From positions 5,828,001-5,892,000 of the forward strand of contig NZ_CP034550.1 in assembly GCF_009498035.1 (NCBI RefSeq): 64,000 nucleotides of DNA. Direction: 5' to 3'. Below are positions 26,781 through 35,628 of the stretch, piece after piece (the first letter of the stretch is position 1; every line of letters starts with the position of its first letter). The translations under genes were made by a program, and so were the position numbers. Under the pieces are notes generated by a model. The model saw only the letters and a list, made by a program, of their open reading frames with translations, ran no database searches and was not told the origin of the DNA. The DNA comes from Saccharothrix syringae. Lineage in GTDB: Bacteria; Actinomycetota; Actinomycetes; Mycobacteriales; Pseudonocardiaceae.

Positions 26781-27652
26781 CAGTGGCTTCCCCGGTCGTA
26801 GCGGTCGGCCCAGCGGGCGAGCCGCTCGTGCGACTCGTCCGGGCCGAGCGCCAGGACGCCCAATCGCCACATCTTGAGGTGGTAGTCGGCCACGATCTCG
26901 GGGTCGTCGTGGAAGACGGTGGCGGTGTCGGTCTCGGCGCAGGCGACCGGTCGGATCGGGTCGGGGAAGGTCATCAGGGTCGCCGGGTGCCGCAGCCTGG
27001 TTCGCGTCCCCGCGGTCATGGGGACCAGGCGCACGGTGACGCCGGGCCAGCCGCACATCAGCGTCAGGTGCAATGCCTGGTCGCGCATGACCACCGGGTC
27101 GTCCAAGCCCATGTGCAGCGCGGCCTCGTGCACGTAGAGCAGCACGCGCGGGCCGTTGACCGCGTGCAGCACCCGCTGCCGCTTCATTCGGGCGCCGACC
27201 TGGTCTTCGTCGGCGGTCAGGGCGCGGGCGTAGTCCTCGGTCTGACCCAACGCCGGGACGGTGAGGGGTTCGTAGGCGGTGACGGTGGCCGCGTTGGCCT
27301 CGTGGAGGGTCAGCACCGTCAGGGCGTCCGGGCAGGGGGTGTGCAGCCGCAGGAAGTTGTGGGTGTCCGCCCGCTGGTCTGCCAACGCCAGCACGCGGTC
27401 CCGGACGGCCTTGTCCACGCCGTAGCGGCCGATGAGGATGCCGATCTCCCACAGGCTGGTGCCCCGGCTGCCCAGTTCCAACTTGCTCAGCTTCCCCGCC
27501 GACCAACCCAGCCCCTTGGCGACCCTCGGCAGGGCCAGCCCGGCTTGGCGGCGGATCCGGCGCAGTTCCTCGCCCAATTCCCTGCTGCGGGCGGTGGTCA
27601 ACCGCGCCCAGGGGTTCTCGACGGTCTTCTCGACCGCGTTGTCGCTGTTCAT
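26780..27652 (-). CDS. XRE-family regulator with DUF5753 domain
   Basis: A 290-residue protein. An N-terminal helix-turn-helix (LGEELRRIRRQAGLALPRVA, GWSAGKLSKLELGSR) is followed by a DUF5753 domain (about 110-285; VPALGQTEDYARALTADEDQ; DTATVFHDDPEIVADYHLKM). This type, related to BldB-partner regulators, is abundant in differentiating actinomycetes and normally works with small partner proteins. ATG at 27652 begins the soluble N-terminus; the open frame continues upstream in an Arg-rich, non-conserved form. It is co-transcribed with the small gene that follows. Confidence 0.86.
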   Translation of the reverse strand: MNSDNAVEKTVENPWARLTTARSRELGEELRRIRRQAGLALPRVAKGLGWSAGKLSKLELGSRGTSLWEIGILIGRYGVDKAVRDRVLALADQRADTHNFLRLHTPCPDALTVLTLHEANAATVTAYEPLTVPALGQTEDYARALTADEDQVGARMKRQRVLHAVNGPRVLLYVHEAALHMGLDDPVVMRDQALHLTLMCGWPGVTVRLVPMTAGTRTRLRHPATLMTFPDPIRPVACAETDTATVFHDDPEIVADYHLKMWRLGVLALGPDESHERLARWADRYDRGSH

Positions 27653-27696
27653 CGGCGTTCCCGGTGTGCTCGAATGTCGCGCGCGGCGACGGGTGG

Positions 27697-28338
27697 TCAG
27701 GCGGACTCGGCGGGGACCAGGTCGGGCAACGGCCACGCGGGTAACCCGAATTCGACCAAGACCAGCCCGTTCACCGCAGGCAGCTCACCCGGCACAGGTG
27801 TGACGTCGACGAGCGTGCGCACGGCCGCCGCGCTCTCGGGGGCGATCGGGAGCAAGGCGGCCAGCGCGCGATTGAAGCTCCTGTCCGCCCGGGCGTGCTG
27901 GTCCAAGCCGCGGTGCGCCAGTCCGGCCAGCACCAGGCACACAGCGTGCTGGCGTGCGTCCCGGATCGCTTTGTCCAACTGCCCGTAGCAGGCGTCGGCA
28001 CGCAACAGGTGATCCAGCGCGGCCTCGGGACGACCCGCTTCCAGCATCACCGCCCCCAGCTCACGCAGCGTCCACGCCGAGCGCGCATCCACCGACCGCC
28101 CGCGCAGGATCAGCAGCTCCAGCAGTTCCTCCAGGCAATCGGCCACCTCGTACAGCAGACCCATCGCACGATCGATGCGCGCCAGCGAGTCCAGTGCATC
28201 CCGGTACCCTCGGAACGTCTCCTCCCGCAACGGAGACTCACCATCCGCCCGCGCCCGCCACACCGCCAACTCACGCACACCGATCCAACGAGCAAGCCGA
28301 CACAGTCGGGACAGGGCGAGCAGTTCGTCGGCGATCAC
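27697..28338 (-). CDS. Helical TPR-like protein, unknown function
   Basis: A 213-residue alpha-helical protein with TPR-like pairs (YRDALDSLARIDRAMGLLYE; LRELGAVMLEAGRPEAALDH; AVCLVLAGLAHRGLDQHARA). It resembles the C-terminal TPR regions that follow XRE domains in actinomycetes but has no DNA-binding domain of its own. It begins 4 nt inside the upstream gene (28335-28338) and ends 45 bp before the XRE/DUF5753 gene, forming a four-gene minus-strand cluster. It may be a split sensor part. Confidence 0.6.
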   Translation of the reverse strand: MIADELLALSRLCRLARWIGVRELAVWRARADGESPLREETFRGYRDALDSLARIDRAMGLLYEVADCLEELLELLILRGRSVDARSAWTLRELGAVMLEAGRPEAALDHLLRADACYGQLDKAIRDARQHAVCLVLAGLAHRGLDQHARADRSFNRALAALLPIAPESAAAVRTLVDVTPVPGELPAVNGLVLVEFGLPAWPLPDLVPAESA

Positions 28339-28625
28339 CGCATCCCCCTCAGCAGGCGCACCAACCGGTTCGTTTTGCGATGGCGGTGTCGCTCGACGTC
28401 ACGCGGCGTCGAGACAGCTCGTAGTACGCCCGCACAACGAGGGCATGGCGCTCCGAGCGGGCACACCATGGGCAGCGGAAGCAGCCGATATCCACATACG
28501 GCCTGGTAGACGCCATCACCCATAGCTCGACAGCTCGCGACCGCCTCGTCGGTGACGGCGTGCGCACGACAGTCGCCCAGAGCGGTTATCCAGGTGGTGA
28601 ACAGCGGTTCTGCTGCGGTAGTCAT
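28335..28625 (-). CDS. Small Cys-containing protein, unknown function
   Basis: A 96-residue basic protein with a possible zinc knuckle (CPLGAPCPRC, with CRAHAV and VASCRAMG upstream) and an Arg/His-rich C-terminus (VERHRHRKTNRLVRLLRG). It overlaps the next gene by 4 nt, so it is the first gene of the minus-strand cluster, divergent from the XRE/TPR regulator. Similar short proteins occur beside XRE genes in Pseudonocardiaceae. No function can be assigned. Confidence 0.6.
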   Translation of the reverse strand: MTTAAEPLFTTWITALGDCRAHAVTDEAVASCRAMGDGVYQAVCGYRLLPLPMVCPLGAPCPRCAGVLRAVSTPRDVERHRHRKTNRLVRLLRGMR

Positions 28626-28785
28626 GACACTCTCACGGTCCGTGGTTGATCAGTCGCGTAGGGTTGACACTGACACCGATCGACCGTCTGAACTGCCACA
28701 GCAGCGCCACAACCGGGGCGGGGTGATTGATCCCCTCAGCGGCATCGGGCTGGATGGGGAGGACACCGTCGGCGGGAGGAGCGAC

Positions 28786-29985
28786 ATGAGCGACGAGCAA
28801 CCGACCCGCATCGGGGTGCGGATCGCCGAGTTGCGGAAGATCCACGGTGCCACGCAGCGCGGCCTCTCCCAGCGCGCCAACGTGTCGTACTCGCTGCTGC
28901 GCAAAGTCGAATGCGGTGAGCGCCCGGCCAGCCACAGCTTCATCGCCGCGATCGCACGGGCGTTGTCGGTCAACGTCACCGACATCACCGAGCAGCCCTA
29001 CCACGCCCGCAACGCCTCACCCGCCTCCGAACAAGCCGGGGTCCCGGCACTGCGGCAGGCACTCGTCGAAGGCGACGACCCCGAACTCGACACCCCGCCC
29101 CGCGACGTCGACGACCTGCGCGAGGCGGTCGCGCAGATCAAGGAGTGGGACCGGCGCACCAAGCACGCCGAGGCCGTGCGGGCGTTGCCGGACGTGCTGC
29201 GACACCTGCACCGCGCGAGCCGCGACCTGCCCACAGCCGAGCGTCCACCGATCCACGAACTGCTCTCGGCGGCCTACTTCTACGCCGTCGGCTCCCTGTA
29301 CCGCCTGGGTCACCTCGACCTGGCGCACCTGGCCGACGAGCGCGCCCGCGCCTCGGCCGCACGCGGCGACGACCCGCTGCGCACCGCCGTGGCCGAGTGG
29401 CAGCACGCGCTGATCCTGCTGTTCGACGGCTCCTACCCCGCCGGGCTCCGCGCGATCGACCGCGCCTCCGCGCTGACCGATCTCGCCCCCGCACAGCCCG
29501 CCACCCAGGCCGTCCGCGGCGCACTGCACCTGCGCGCGGCGATCCTGGCCGCGCGCACCGGCAACACCGACCTCGCCGAGTCACACCTGGCCGAAGCCGA
29601 CACGCTGACCGCACCCGGCCAGGAAGAGGCCAACTTCTACGCCACCAAGTTCAGCGCGCCCAACGTCGACATCCACCGCGTCGCCGTCCCCGTCGAACTC
29701 GCCGACGGCACCACCGCGGTCAGCAGAGCAGCGTCCGTGCAGCTACCCGCGACCACGGCACCCAGCCGCAGCGGGCACTACTGGATCGACCTCTCCCGTG
29801 GCTGGCTGCTGCACGGCGACCGCCGCCGCGCCCTGGAGGCGCTGCACAACGCCCGCCGGATCGCGCCACAGCTGACCCGCTACCACCCCCAGGTGCACGA
29901 AACCGTGCAGACCCTGGCCGCCAACGACGCACGCTCCACCAACAGCCTCGCCCACTTCGCCGCCTGGTGCGGCATCCACCGCTGA
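28786..29985 (+). CDS. XRE-family regulator with C-terminal TPR-like sensor region
   Basis: A 399-residue protein. The helix-turn-helix covers residues about 8-65 (RIAELRKIHGATQRGLSQRA, VSYSLLRKVECGERPASHSF). The rest is a helical TPR-like array (LRHLHRASRDLPTAERPPIH; LGHLDLAHLADERARASAAR; AALEALHNARRIAPQL-type helices). The ATG at 28786 is selected because GGCGGGAGGA precedes it; the open frame upstream lacks coding character. The flavoprotein gene begins 13 bp after the stop, so the two form an operon. Confidence 0.85.
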   Translation: MSDEQPTRIGVRIAELRKIHGATQRGLSQRANVSYSLLRKVECGERPASHSFIAAIARALSVNVTDITEQPYHARNASPASEQAGVPALRQALVEGDDPELDTPPRDVDDLREAVAQIKEWDRRTKHAEAVRALPDVLRHLHRASRDLPTAERPPIHELLSAAYFYAVGSLYRLGHLDLAHLADERARASAARGDDPLRTAVAEWQHALILLFDGSYPAGLRAIDRASALTDLAPAQPATQAVRGALHLRAAILAARTGNTDLAESHLAEADTLTAPGQEEANFYATKFSAPNVDIHRVAVPVELADGTTAVSRAASVQLPATTAPSRSGHYWIDLSRGWLLHGDRRRALEALHNARRIAPQLTRYHPQVHETVQTLAANDARSTNSLAHFAAWCGIHR

Positions 29986-29998
29986 CGAACAGGGGACC

Positions 29999-30577
29999 AT
30001 GAACGACAACGGCCAACCCGTCCTCTACGCCATCGTCACCGGCTCACCGGCCGCCCGCGACGTCGGCAAGCTCGTGGACCTCGCCCAAGCCGACGGCTGG
30101 GACGTCTGCGTCATCGCCTCCCCCGACGGACGCCGCTTCATCGACACCGACGCCCTCGCCGCCAAGACCGGGCACACCGTGCGCAGCCGGTACAAGGAAC
30201 CCGACGCACCCGACGTCCTCCCACCCGCCGACGCCATGATCGTCGCCCCGATCACCTGCAACTCACTGGCCAAGTGGGCCGCCGGGATCTCCGACACCCT
30301 GCCCCTCGGCCTGCTCGTCGAAGCCGTCGGCAAACGCCAACCCGTCGTCGCGATGCCGTTCTCCAACTGGGCCCAGATCAGCTTCCCCGCCGTCCAGGAG
30401 GCCATGCGCAAGCTCTCCGACTGGGGCGTCACCGTGCTCGTCGGCGACGAGGTCTACAAGCAGCACGACCCCGGCACCGGCGCCAACTACATCCACCTGT
30501 TCCCCTGGCACCTCGCCTGGCAGGCCCTGCTCGACCACCCGTTCAGGGTGTCAAGTTCGGGTCCTGCGCGTCCGTGA
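29999..30577 (+). CDS. Flavoprotein of the HFCD (PPC decarboxylase/EpiD-like) family
   Basis: A 192-residue protein with a Rossmann-like N-terminus (VLYAIVTGSPAARDVGKLVD) and the HFCD motif (DAMIVAPITCNSLAKWAAGI, then SDTLPLGLL). The family includes phosphopantothenoylcysteine decarboxylase and EpiD-type peptide decarboxylases, but the catalytic-His and substrate-clamp features of those enzymes cannot be confirmed here. It is probably FMN-binding. The preceding XRE regulator and this gene are a recurrent actinobacterial pair. This HFCD protein lies 6 kb from the lanthipeptide cluster, and a tailoring role is not supported because the core ends in Leu-Gly. Confidence 0.82.
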   Translation: MNDNGQPVLYAIVTGSPAARDVGKLVDLAQADGWDVCVIASPDGRRFIDTDALAAKTGHTVRSRYKEPDAPDVLPPADAMIVAPITCNSLAKWAAGISDTLPLGLLVEAVGKRQPVVAMPFSNWAQISFPAVQEAMRKLSDWGVTVLVGDEVYKQHDPGTGANYIHLFPWHLAWQALLDHPFRVSSSGPARP

Positions 30578-30638
30578 GGGGTTCCAGAACCTGCAGAAAC
30601 CACCTATAAGTGTGATTTACAGGCGGGCGGTACCACGT

Positions 30639-30674
30639 CCCACCAGTGACAAGAGCAACCGTCCTCCTGGTGGG
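30639..30674. promoter_or_regulatory. Dyad upstream of the sugar ABC operon
   Basis: CCCACCAG (30639-30646) and CTGGTGGG (30667-30674) form a perfect 8-bp inverted repeat with a 20-nt spacer, 69 bp before the solute-binding protein start. It may be an operator for a sugar-responsive repressor or a weak terminator of the flavoprotein gene. No regulator gene is adjacent. Confidence 0.4.
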
Positions 30675-30742
30675 AAAGCTCGACATGTGATCACTGCGGT
30701 TTGATAATCCCCACCGAAGCGCGAGTCGGGGGAGGTAGTGGG

Positions 30743-31987
30743 ATGGGCACCGAGCTGAACCGCCGGTCGTTCCTCGTGGTCGCCGGGTTGCTGGGGCTCA
30801 CGGCGTGCGGCTCCAACACCGGGCGCGAGGGCTCCGCGAAGGGCACCTTGCGGCACTGGTACCACGCCTACGGCGAGGACGGCGTGCAGGACGCGGTGCG
30901 CCGCTACGCCGCCGCCTACCCGAACGCGCAGGTCGAGGTCCAGTGGAACCCCGGCGACTACGACTCCAAGATCCTCACCGCGCTCCAGAACAGCGCGGTG
31001 CCGGACGTGTTCGAGGCCCAGGTGAAGGTCGACTGGGTGCGGCAGGGGCAGGTCGTGCCGCTGGACGACCTGCCGGGTGACGCGCGGGGCGACTTCGTCG
31101 GGGCCCTGCTGGAGTCGCAGACCGTCGACGGGAAGCTCTACGGCATCCCCCAGGCCATCGACACGCAGGTCCTCTACTACCGGCCCAGCCTGCTCGCCAA
31201 GGCGGGCGTCACCCCGCCGAAGACCGTCGACGAGCTGGTGGACGCCACCCGGCGGCTCAACGCCGACGGCGTGCGGGGCCTGTTCGCGGGCAACGACGGC
31301 GGCGTCGGCGTGCTCACCGCGCCGCTGCTGTGGTCGGCGGGCCTGGACTTCCTGTCCGAGGACGGCAGGGCACCCGGCTTCGACGACCCGCGCGCGGCCA
31401 CCGCGTTCGGCAAGCTGCGCGAGCTGCACCAGGGCGGCGGGCTGCTGCTCGGCGCGCCGACCGACTGGGCCGACCCCGGCGCGTTCGTCGACGGCCTCGT
31501 CGCCATGCAGTGGACCGGCCTGTGGAACCTGCCGAAGATCGTCGCGGCGCACGGGGACGACGTCGGCGTGCTGCCGTTCCCGCGGCTGGACGCCGGGGGT
31601 GCGGAGTCGGTGCCGGTGGGGGCGTTCAGCGCGATGGTCAACGCGCGCAGCGCCGACGTCGAGGCGGCCAAGGCGTACGTGAAGTGGTTGTGGGTCGAGA
31701 AGACCGAGTACCAGACGGAGTTCGCCACCGCGTTCGGCGCGCACCTGCCCGCCCGGCAGAGCCTGGCGGCGCAGGCCGAGCCGCTGCGGGACGGGCCGGG
31801 CAAGGAGATCGTCGGGTTCGTGACGGCGAGCGGTCGCATCGCCAGCCCGGCCCGGTGGTCGGCGCGGGCCAACACCGCGTTGTCGGACGCGGTGTCCCGG
31901 ATCGCGCGGGAGGGTGCCGAGCCGGCGGGTGAGCTGCGCGCGGCGCTGGACGTGGCGCGGGACGAGATCTCGCGGCTGGACCGGTGA
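30743..31987 (+). CDS. Carbohydrate ABC transporter solute-binding lipoprotein
   Basis: A 414-residue extracytoplasmic lipoprotein. The N-terminus has a Tat-like NRRSFLVVAGLLGL followed by the lipobox LTAC, so Cys would be lipidated. The mature part is a cluster-B sugar-binding fold (TLRHWYHAYGEDGVQDAVRR; YDSKILTALQNSAVPDVFEA; QAIDTQVLYYRPSLLAKAGV). ATG at 30743 is preceded by GGGGGAGG. The stop overlaps the first permease start by 4 nt. The sugar is not predictable. Confidence 0.93.
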   Translation: MGTELNRRSFLVVAGLLGLTACGSNTGREGSAKGTLRHWYHAYGEDGVQDAVRRYAAAYPNAQVEVQWNPGDYDSKILTALQNSAVPDVFEAQVKVDWVRQGQVVPLDDLPGDARGDFVGALLESQTVDGKLYGIPQAIDTQVLYYRPSLLAKAGVTPPKTVDELVDATRRLNADGVRGLFAGNDGGVGVLTAPLLWSAGLDFLSEDGRAPGFDDPRAATAFGKLRELHQGGGLLLGAPTDWADPGAFVDGLVAMQWTGLWNLPKIVAAHGDDVGVLPFPRLDAGGAESVPVGAFSAMVNARSADVEAAKAYVKWLWVEKTEYQTEFATAFGAHLPARQSLAAQAEPLRDGPGKEIVGFVTASGRIASPARWSARANTALSDAVSRIAREGAEPAGELRAALDVARDEISRLDR

Positions 31988-33018
31988 GCGGGGCCGGGGC
32001 CGAGTTCGGGGACGCGGTCGGGCCGGTGGGCAGGGCCGGGCCGGTGAACGCCGCCGGGCTGGTGAGCGGGAACGGGCCGGCGGGCTCGGTCAAGCCGATG
32101 GGCTCCGCCGGCTCGCGGCACAGGGCGGGTCGTCGGCGTGCGGCGCTCGCGTTCTGGCTGTTCGTCGGCCCGTTCGCGGTCGGCCTGCTGGCCTTCACCT
32201 ACGTGCCGATCGGCTGGAGCGCCTACCTCAGCCTCTTCGACGCGCGCAACACGGTGACCCCGAGCGAGTTCGTCGGCCTCGGCAACTACGCGGACGTGCT
32301 CACCGACCGGGCGTTCCTGGACAGCATCGGCACGTTCACCGCCTTCGCCGCGTTCGTCGTCCCCACCACGGTGGTCCTGGCGCTGGCGCTCGCCCTGCTG
32401 GTCAACCAGGTCCGCGTGGCGCGGGCGTTCTTCCGGTCGGTGTTCTTCCTGCCGTTCGCCTGCTCCTACGTGGTCGCCTCGCTGGTGTGGAAGTCGTCGC
32501 TGTTCTCCGGGTTGGACAGCGGCGTGGCCAACACCGTGCTGGGCTGGTTCGGCGGCCAGCCGCAGGCGTGGGTCGGCACGGTCGACCCGCCGCTGTACTG
32601 GGTCGTGCTCGTCACCGCCCGGCTGTGGCTCCAACTCGGCTTCTACGTGGTCCTGTTCATCGCCGCGCTCCAGCGCATCCCGGCGCACCTGTACGAGGCG
32701 GCGTGGACCGACGGGGCCTCGCCGGGGTGGCAGACGTTCCGGCACGTCACCCTGCCCGGCCTGCGCGGCGCGCTGGTGGCCGTGCTCACCCTGAACCTGG
32801 TCAACGCCTACCAGGCGTTCGACGAGTTCTACAACATCCTCGGCGACTCCCGGGGCTACCCGCCGTTCGCCCGACCGCCCCTGGTCTACCTCTACTACAC
32901 CTCCCTCGGCTCGGGCGGGCAGGACCTCGGGCGCGGCAGCGCGGGCGCGCTCGTGCTCGCGCTGGTGATCGCCCTGGCCACCCTGCTGTCCGGCCGCGTG
33001 TTCCGGAGGGCCGGCTGA
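31984..33018 (+). CDS. Sugar ABC transporter permease (MalF/UgpA-like)
   Basis: A 344-residue protein with about six transmembrane helices beginning at residue about 58 (AFWLFVGPFAVGLLAFTYVP) and the EAA loop (EAAWTDGASPGWQTFRHVTL) that contacts the ATPase. The first 50 residues form an unusual Gly/Ala/Val/Pro-rich cytoplasmic extension built from imperfect repeats; a downstream GTG or ATG could be the true start, but the 4-nt overlap with the preceding gene supports GTG at 31984. No ATPase gene lies in the operon, so a shared MsiK-type ATPase elsewhere is expected. Confidence 0.9.
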   Translation: MSGAGAEFGDAVGPVGRAGPVNAAGLVSGNGPAGSVKPMGSAGSRHRAGRRRAALAFWLFVGPFAVGLLAFTYVPIGWSAYLSLFDARNTVTPSEFVGLGNYADVLTDRAFLDSIGTFTAFAAFVVPTTVVLALALALLVNQVRVARAFFRSVFFLPFACSYVVASLVWKSSLFSGLDSGVANTVLGWFGGQPQAWVGTVDPPLYWVVLVTARLWLQLGFYVVLFIAALQRIPAHLYEAAWTDGASPGWQTFRHVTLPGLRGALVAVLTLNLVNAYQAFDEFYNILGDSRGYPPFARPPLVYLYYTSLGSGGQDLGRGSAGALVLALVIALATLLSGRVFRRAG

Positions 33019-33800
33019 TGCGCCCGGTCGGTCACCGCAACCCGCCGGCCGCCGTCGCCCGCTGGGTGGCGCTCGTGGTCGGGGCGGCGCTGTTCCTGCT
33101 GCCGTTCGCGATGCTGGTGCGCGACGGGTGGTCGGCCCTGCCGGAGGTGTTCACCGGCACCGAGGTCCCGTTCGCGCGCAGCCTGCTCAACTCGACGGTC
33201 GTCGCCGTGCTCCAGACCGCCGGCCAGGTGCTGCTGTGCTCGCTCGCGGGCTACGGGCTGGCGCGCATCCCGTACCGGCACGCGCCGGTGGTGCTGTACG
33301 CGACCGTGGCGACGCTGATGGTACCCACCGCCGTCACGTTCGTGCCGAGCTTCGTGGTCGTCTCCAGCCTGGGCTGGCTGTCCGACCTGCGCGGACTGGT
33401 GGTGCCCGGCCTGTTCAGCGCGCTCAACGCGTTCCTGTTCCGCCAGTACTTCCTGGACTTCCCCCCGGCGCTGGAGGAAGCCGGCCGGCTCGACGGCCTG
33501 TCCCGCTGGGGCGTGTTCTGGCGGGTGGTCGTGCCCAACTCGACCGGGTTCTTCGCCGCCATCGCGGTCATCGACTTCATCGGCAGCTGGAACCAGTTCC
33601 TGTGGCCACTGGTCATCGCCCAGGACAGCGACACCTGGACGGTCCAGGTCGCCCTGTCCGGCCTGCTCACCGCCCAGAACCCGAAGGTCACCCTGCTGTT
33701 CGCGGCGGCGGCGGTGTCGATCCTGCCGATCGTGCTGGTGTTCGTGCTGCTCCAGCGCTACCTGGTCCGCGGGGTGACCGAGACCGGGCTCACGGGCTGA
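33018..33800 (+). CDS. Sugar ABC transporter permease (MalG/UgpE-like)
   Basis: A 260-residue inner-membrane protein with six hydrophobic segments and the EAA loop (EEAGRLDGLSRWGVFWRVVV). The ATG overlaps the stop of the first permease by one base (TGATG). It completes the translocation channel with the upstream permease. The operon ends here; no ATPase, glycosidase or LacI gene follows. Confidence 0.93.
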   Translation: MRPVGHRNPPAAVARWVALVVGAALFLLPFAMLVRDGWSALPEVFTGTEVPFARSLLNSTVVAVLQTAGQVLLCSLAGYGLARIPYRHAPVVLYATVATLMVPTAVTFVPSFVVVSSLGWLSDLRGLVVPGLFSALNAFLFRQYFLDFPPALEEAGRLDGLSRWGVFWRVVVPNSTGFFAAIAVIDFIGSWNQFLWPLVIAQDSDTWTVQVALSGLLTAQNPKVTLLFAAAAVSILPIVLVFVLLQRYLVRGVTETGLTG

Positions 33801-33903
33801 GGTCACCGCGGTCCGCGTTCACCGGTGCAACACCGACCGGGTGCGCAACGATGCACGTCGTGGTGACAGGTCGACACGAACGGATGAACTTGTGCCGAAC
33901 GGG

Positions 33904-35628
33904 ATGAGGAGCGGGCCGCCTCGTCGGGTGCTCATCGGCCACACCCCGGAACTGCGGCGCCTACCGGCGGACCGGTCGTTCGCGGCGGCGGCGGGGTCCG
34001 CGGTCTCGCGCGCCGGTGACGTGGAGATCCCCGGCGGCACCGACGCCCGGACCGAAGCCGCGTGCCGCCGGGCGGTCGGCGGGGCCGACGTCCACGTCCT
34101 GCTGGTGGGGTTCCGGTACGGCTCCCCGGTCCCGGACCGGCCGGAGCTGTCGCACCCGGAGCTGGAATTCGACGTCGCGGGGGAACTCGGGGTGCCTCGC
34201 CTGGTGTTCCTGCTGACCGAGGACACGCGGGGCCCGGCCGAGCTGTTCCTGGACCACGAGCACGGGGCGCGGCAACAGCGCTTCCGGGCGCGGTTGCGGG
34301 ACGACGGGCTGGTCACGGCGTCGGTGTCCTCCCCCGCCGAGGTCGAGGCCGCGGTGCTGGACGCGCTGTCCGGGCTGCCCCGCGCCGCGCCGGCGGGAAC
34401 CGTGGTCAACTCCCTGGGCGGTACCGCGCACGGCAACGTCGTGATGGCCGGGGCCGTCCACGGCGACATCAACCTGGCGCACAAGCCCGACCGGGACATC
34501 GGCATCCACGTCGCCGGGGCGCACGAGCCGTTCGAACCGGTCGACGGGGAGTACCACCTCCCGGTCGAGATCGCGCGGAAGACGCCCGACGTCCACCGGC
34601 TGTCGCTGTCCGCGGACGTGGACGGCACGCCCGCGGCGGCGTGGCGGCTGCGGCCCGCGGACGTCGTGCTGGACTCCGACCACACGACCGTCGAGGTGAC
34701 CCTGCGGTTCACCGGCACGCCCCTGGGCGCGGGACCCCGCAGGCTGACCCTGGAGGCCAGGAACCCCGACGACGACCGGTCGTGGTCGAGCAACGGCGTC
34801 ATCGTCGACGCGCCGGCCGATCCCGGTGCGGAGCTCGACTTAGAGGTGCCCGGGAAGGGGATCTGGACTTCGGGGACCTACCGGGTCGAGGTCGTGATCC
34901 GGAACCGGGGGAACACCCGGCTGGAGGGCTCCCTCACCAAGTCCTGGGACCACCGCGACCAGCCGGGGTTCCTGCCACCCGAGGCGGTCGGGTTGGCCCC
35001 GAACACGGCTTTCACCGTCGCGCCGGGCGGCGAGGTCCGGCACGAGGTCAGCCTCACGGTGCCCAGGCAGCGGTGGTTCACCACCACGTGGCACGTCCCG
35101 CTGGGCGTCGCGGTGAGGCGCTACGACGTCACCGCGGCACCGCCGGGCCTGGAGCAGCGGGGGATGTTGGCGGACCTGCGCGACCTGCTCCAACGGCTCA
35201 TGGCGTGGGGCCGGGTCCCGCTGACGCTCAAGCGCGGGGTGCTCGCGGCCTCGGGCGCGGGCATCCTCGCCCTCGGTGTCACCTGCGGCGTGACCGCCTC
35301 TCCCGACGCGCCCGCACCGCTGCCGCGCACCGTGATGGCGTGCGACGCGGACACGGCGGCGATCGTGCTCGGGGAGCTGACCGCGGACGACGCCCGCGAC
35401 CACGGGAGCTACGCCCTGGCCACCGAGCGGGCGCGACTGCCCGCGGTGCTGGGGCCCTACCGGGTGCAGGCGACGGAACTCGCCTACGCCTGCCCCTCGG
35501 TCAAGCGCGTGGTCCGCCCCGAGTTCACCGCCGTCCTGTGGTTGGGGCCCCTCCCGTCGGCGAAGGCGGCGGAAGTCTGCCCGGTGCTCGGGCGGCAAGC
35601 CGGGTGCGGGGTCGCGCTGACCTACTGA
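33904..35628 (+). CDS. DUF4062-domain membrane protein with RHIM-like motif
   Basis: About 574 residues. A DUF4062-like domain at about 1-145 (RRVLIGHTPELRRLPADRSF; ADVHVLLVGFRYGSPVPDRP; SHPELEFDVAGELGVPRLVF) is a TIR-like fold found at the N-terminus of bacterial NLR-type proteins. A short motif follows at about 168-190 (VNSLGGTAHGNVVMAGAVHG). Then come Ig-like beta domains (about 195-420), one transmembrane helix (about 443-465, GVLAASGAGILALGVTCGVT) and a Cys-containing tail of about 110 residues. No ATPase is present, so it may be an effector or sensor responding to a STAND partner. GTG codons at 33841 and 33892 are alternative starts. It overlaps the convergent exonuclease gene by 7 bp. 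Confidence 0.72.
   Translation: MRSGPPRRVLIGHTPELRRLPADRSFAAAAGSAVSRAGDVEIPGGTDARTEAACRRAVGGADVHVLLVGFRYGSPVPDRPELSHPELEFDVAGELGVPRLVFLLTEDTRGPAELFLDHEHGARQQRFRARLRDDGLVTASVSSPAEVEAAVLDALSGLPRAAPAGTVVNSLGGTAHGNVVMAGAVHGDINLAHKPDRDIGIHVAGAHEPFEPVDGEYHLPVEIARKTPDVHRLSLSADVDGTPAAAWRLRPADVVLDSDHTTVEVTLRFTGTPLGAGPRRLTLEARNPDDDRSWSSNGVIVDAPADPGAELDLEVPGKGIWTSGTYRVEVVIRNRGNTRLEGSLTKSWDHRDQPGFLPPEAVGLAPNTAFTVAPGGEVRHEVSLTVPRQRWFTTTWHVPLGVAVRRYDVTAAPPGLEQRGMLADLRDLLQRLMAWGRVPLTLKRGVLAASGAGILALGVTCGVTASPDAPAPLPRTVMACDADTAAIVLGELTADDARDHGSYALATERARLPAVLGPYRVQATELAYACPSVKRVVRPEFTAVLWLGPLPSAKAAEVCPVLGRQAGCGVALTY

Noticed and set aside
29999..30577. Flavoprotein as an EpiD-like tailoring decarboxylase of the lanthipeptide
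   Set aside because: Six kb away behind unrelated genes and the precursor core ends in Leu-Gly, not in the C-terminal Cys such enzymes act on.
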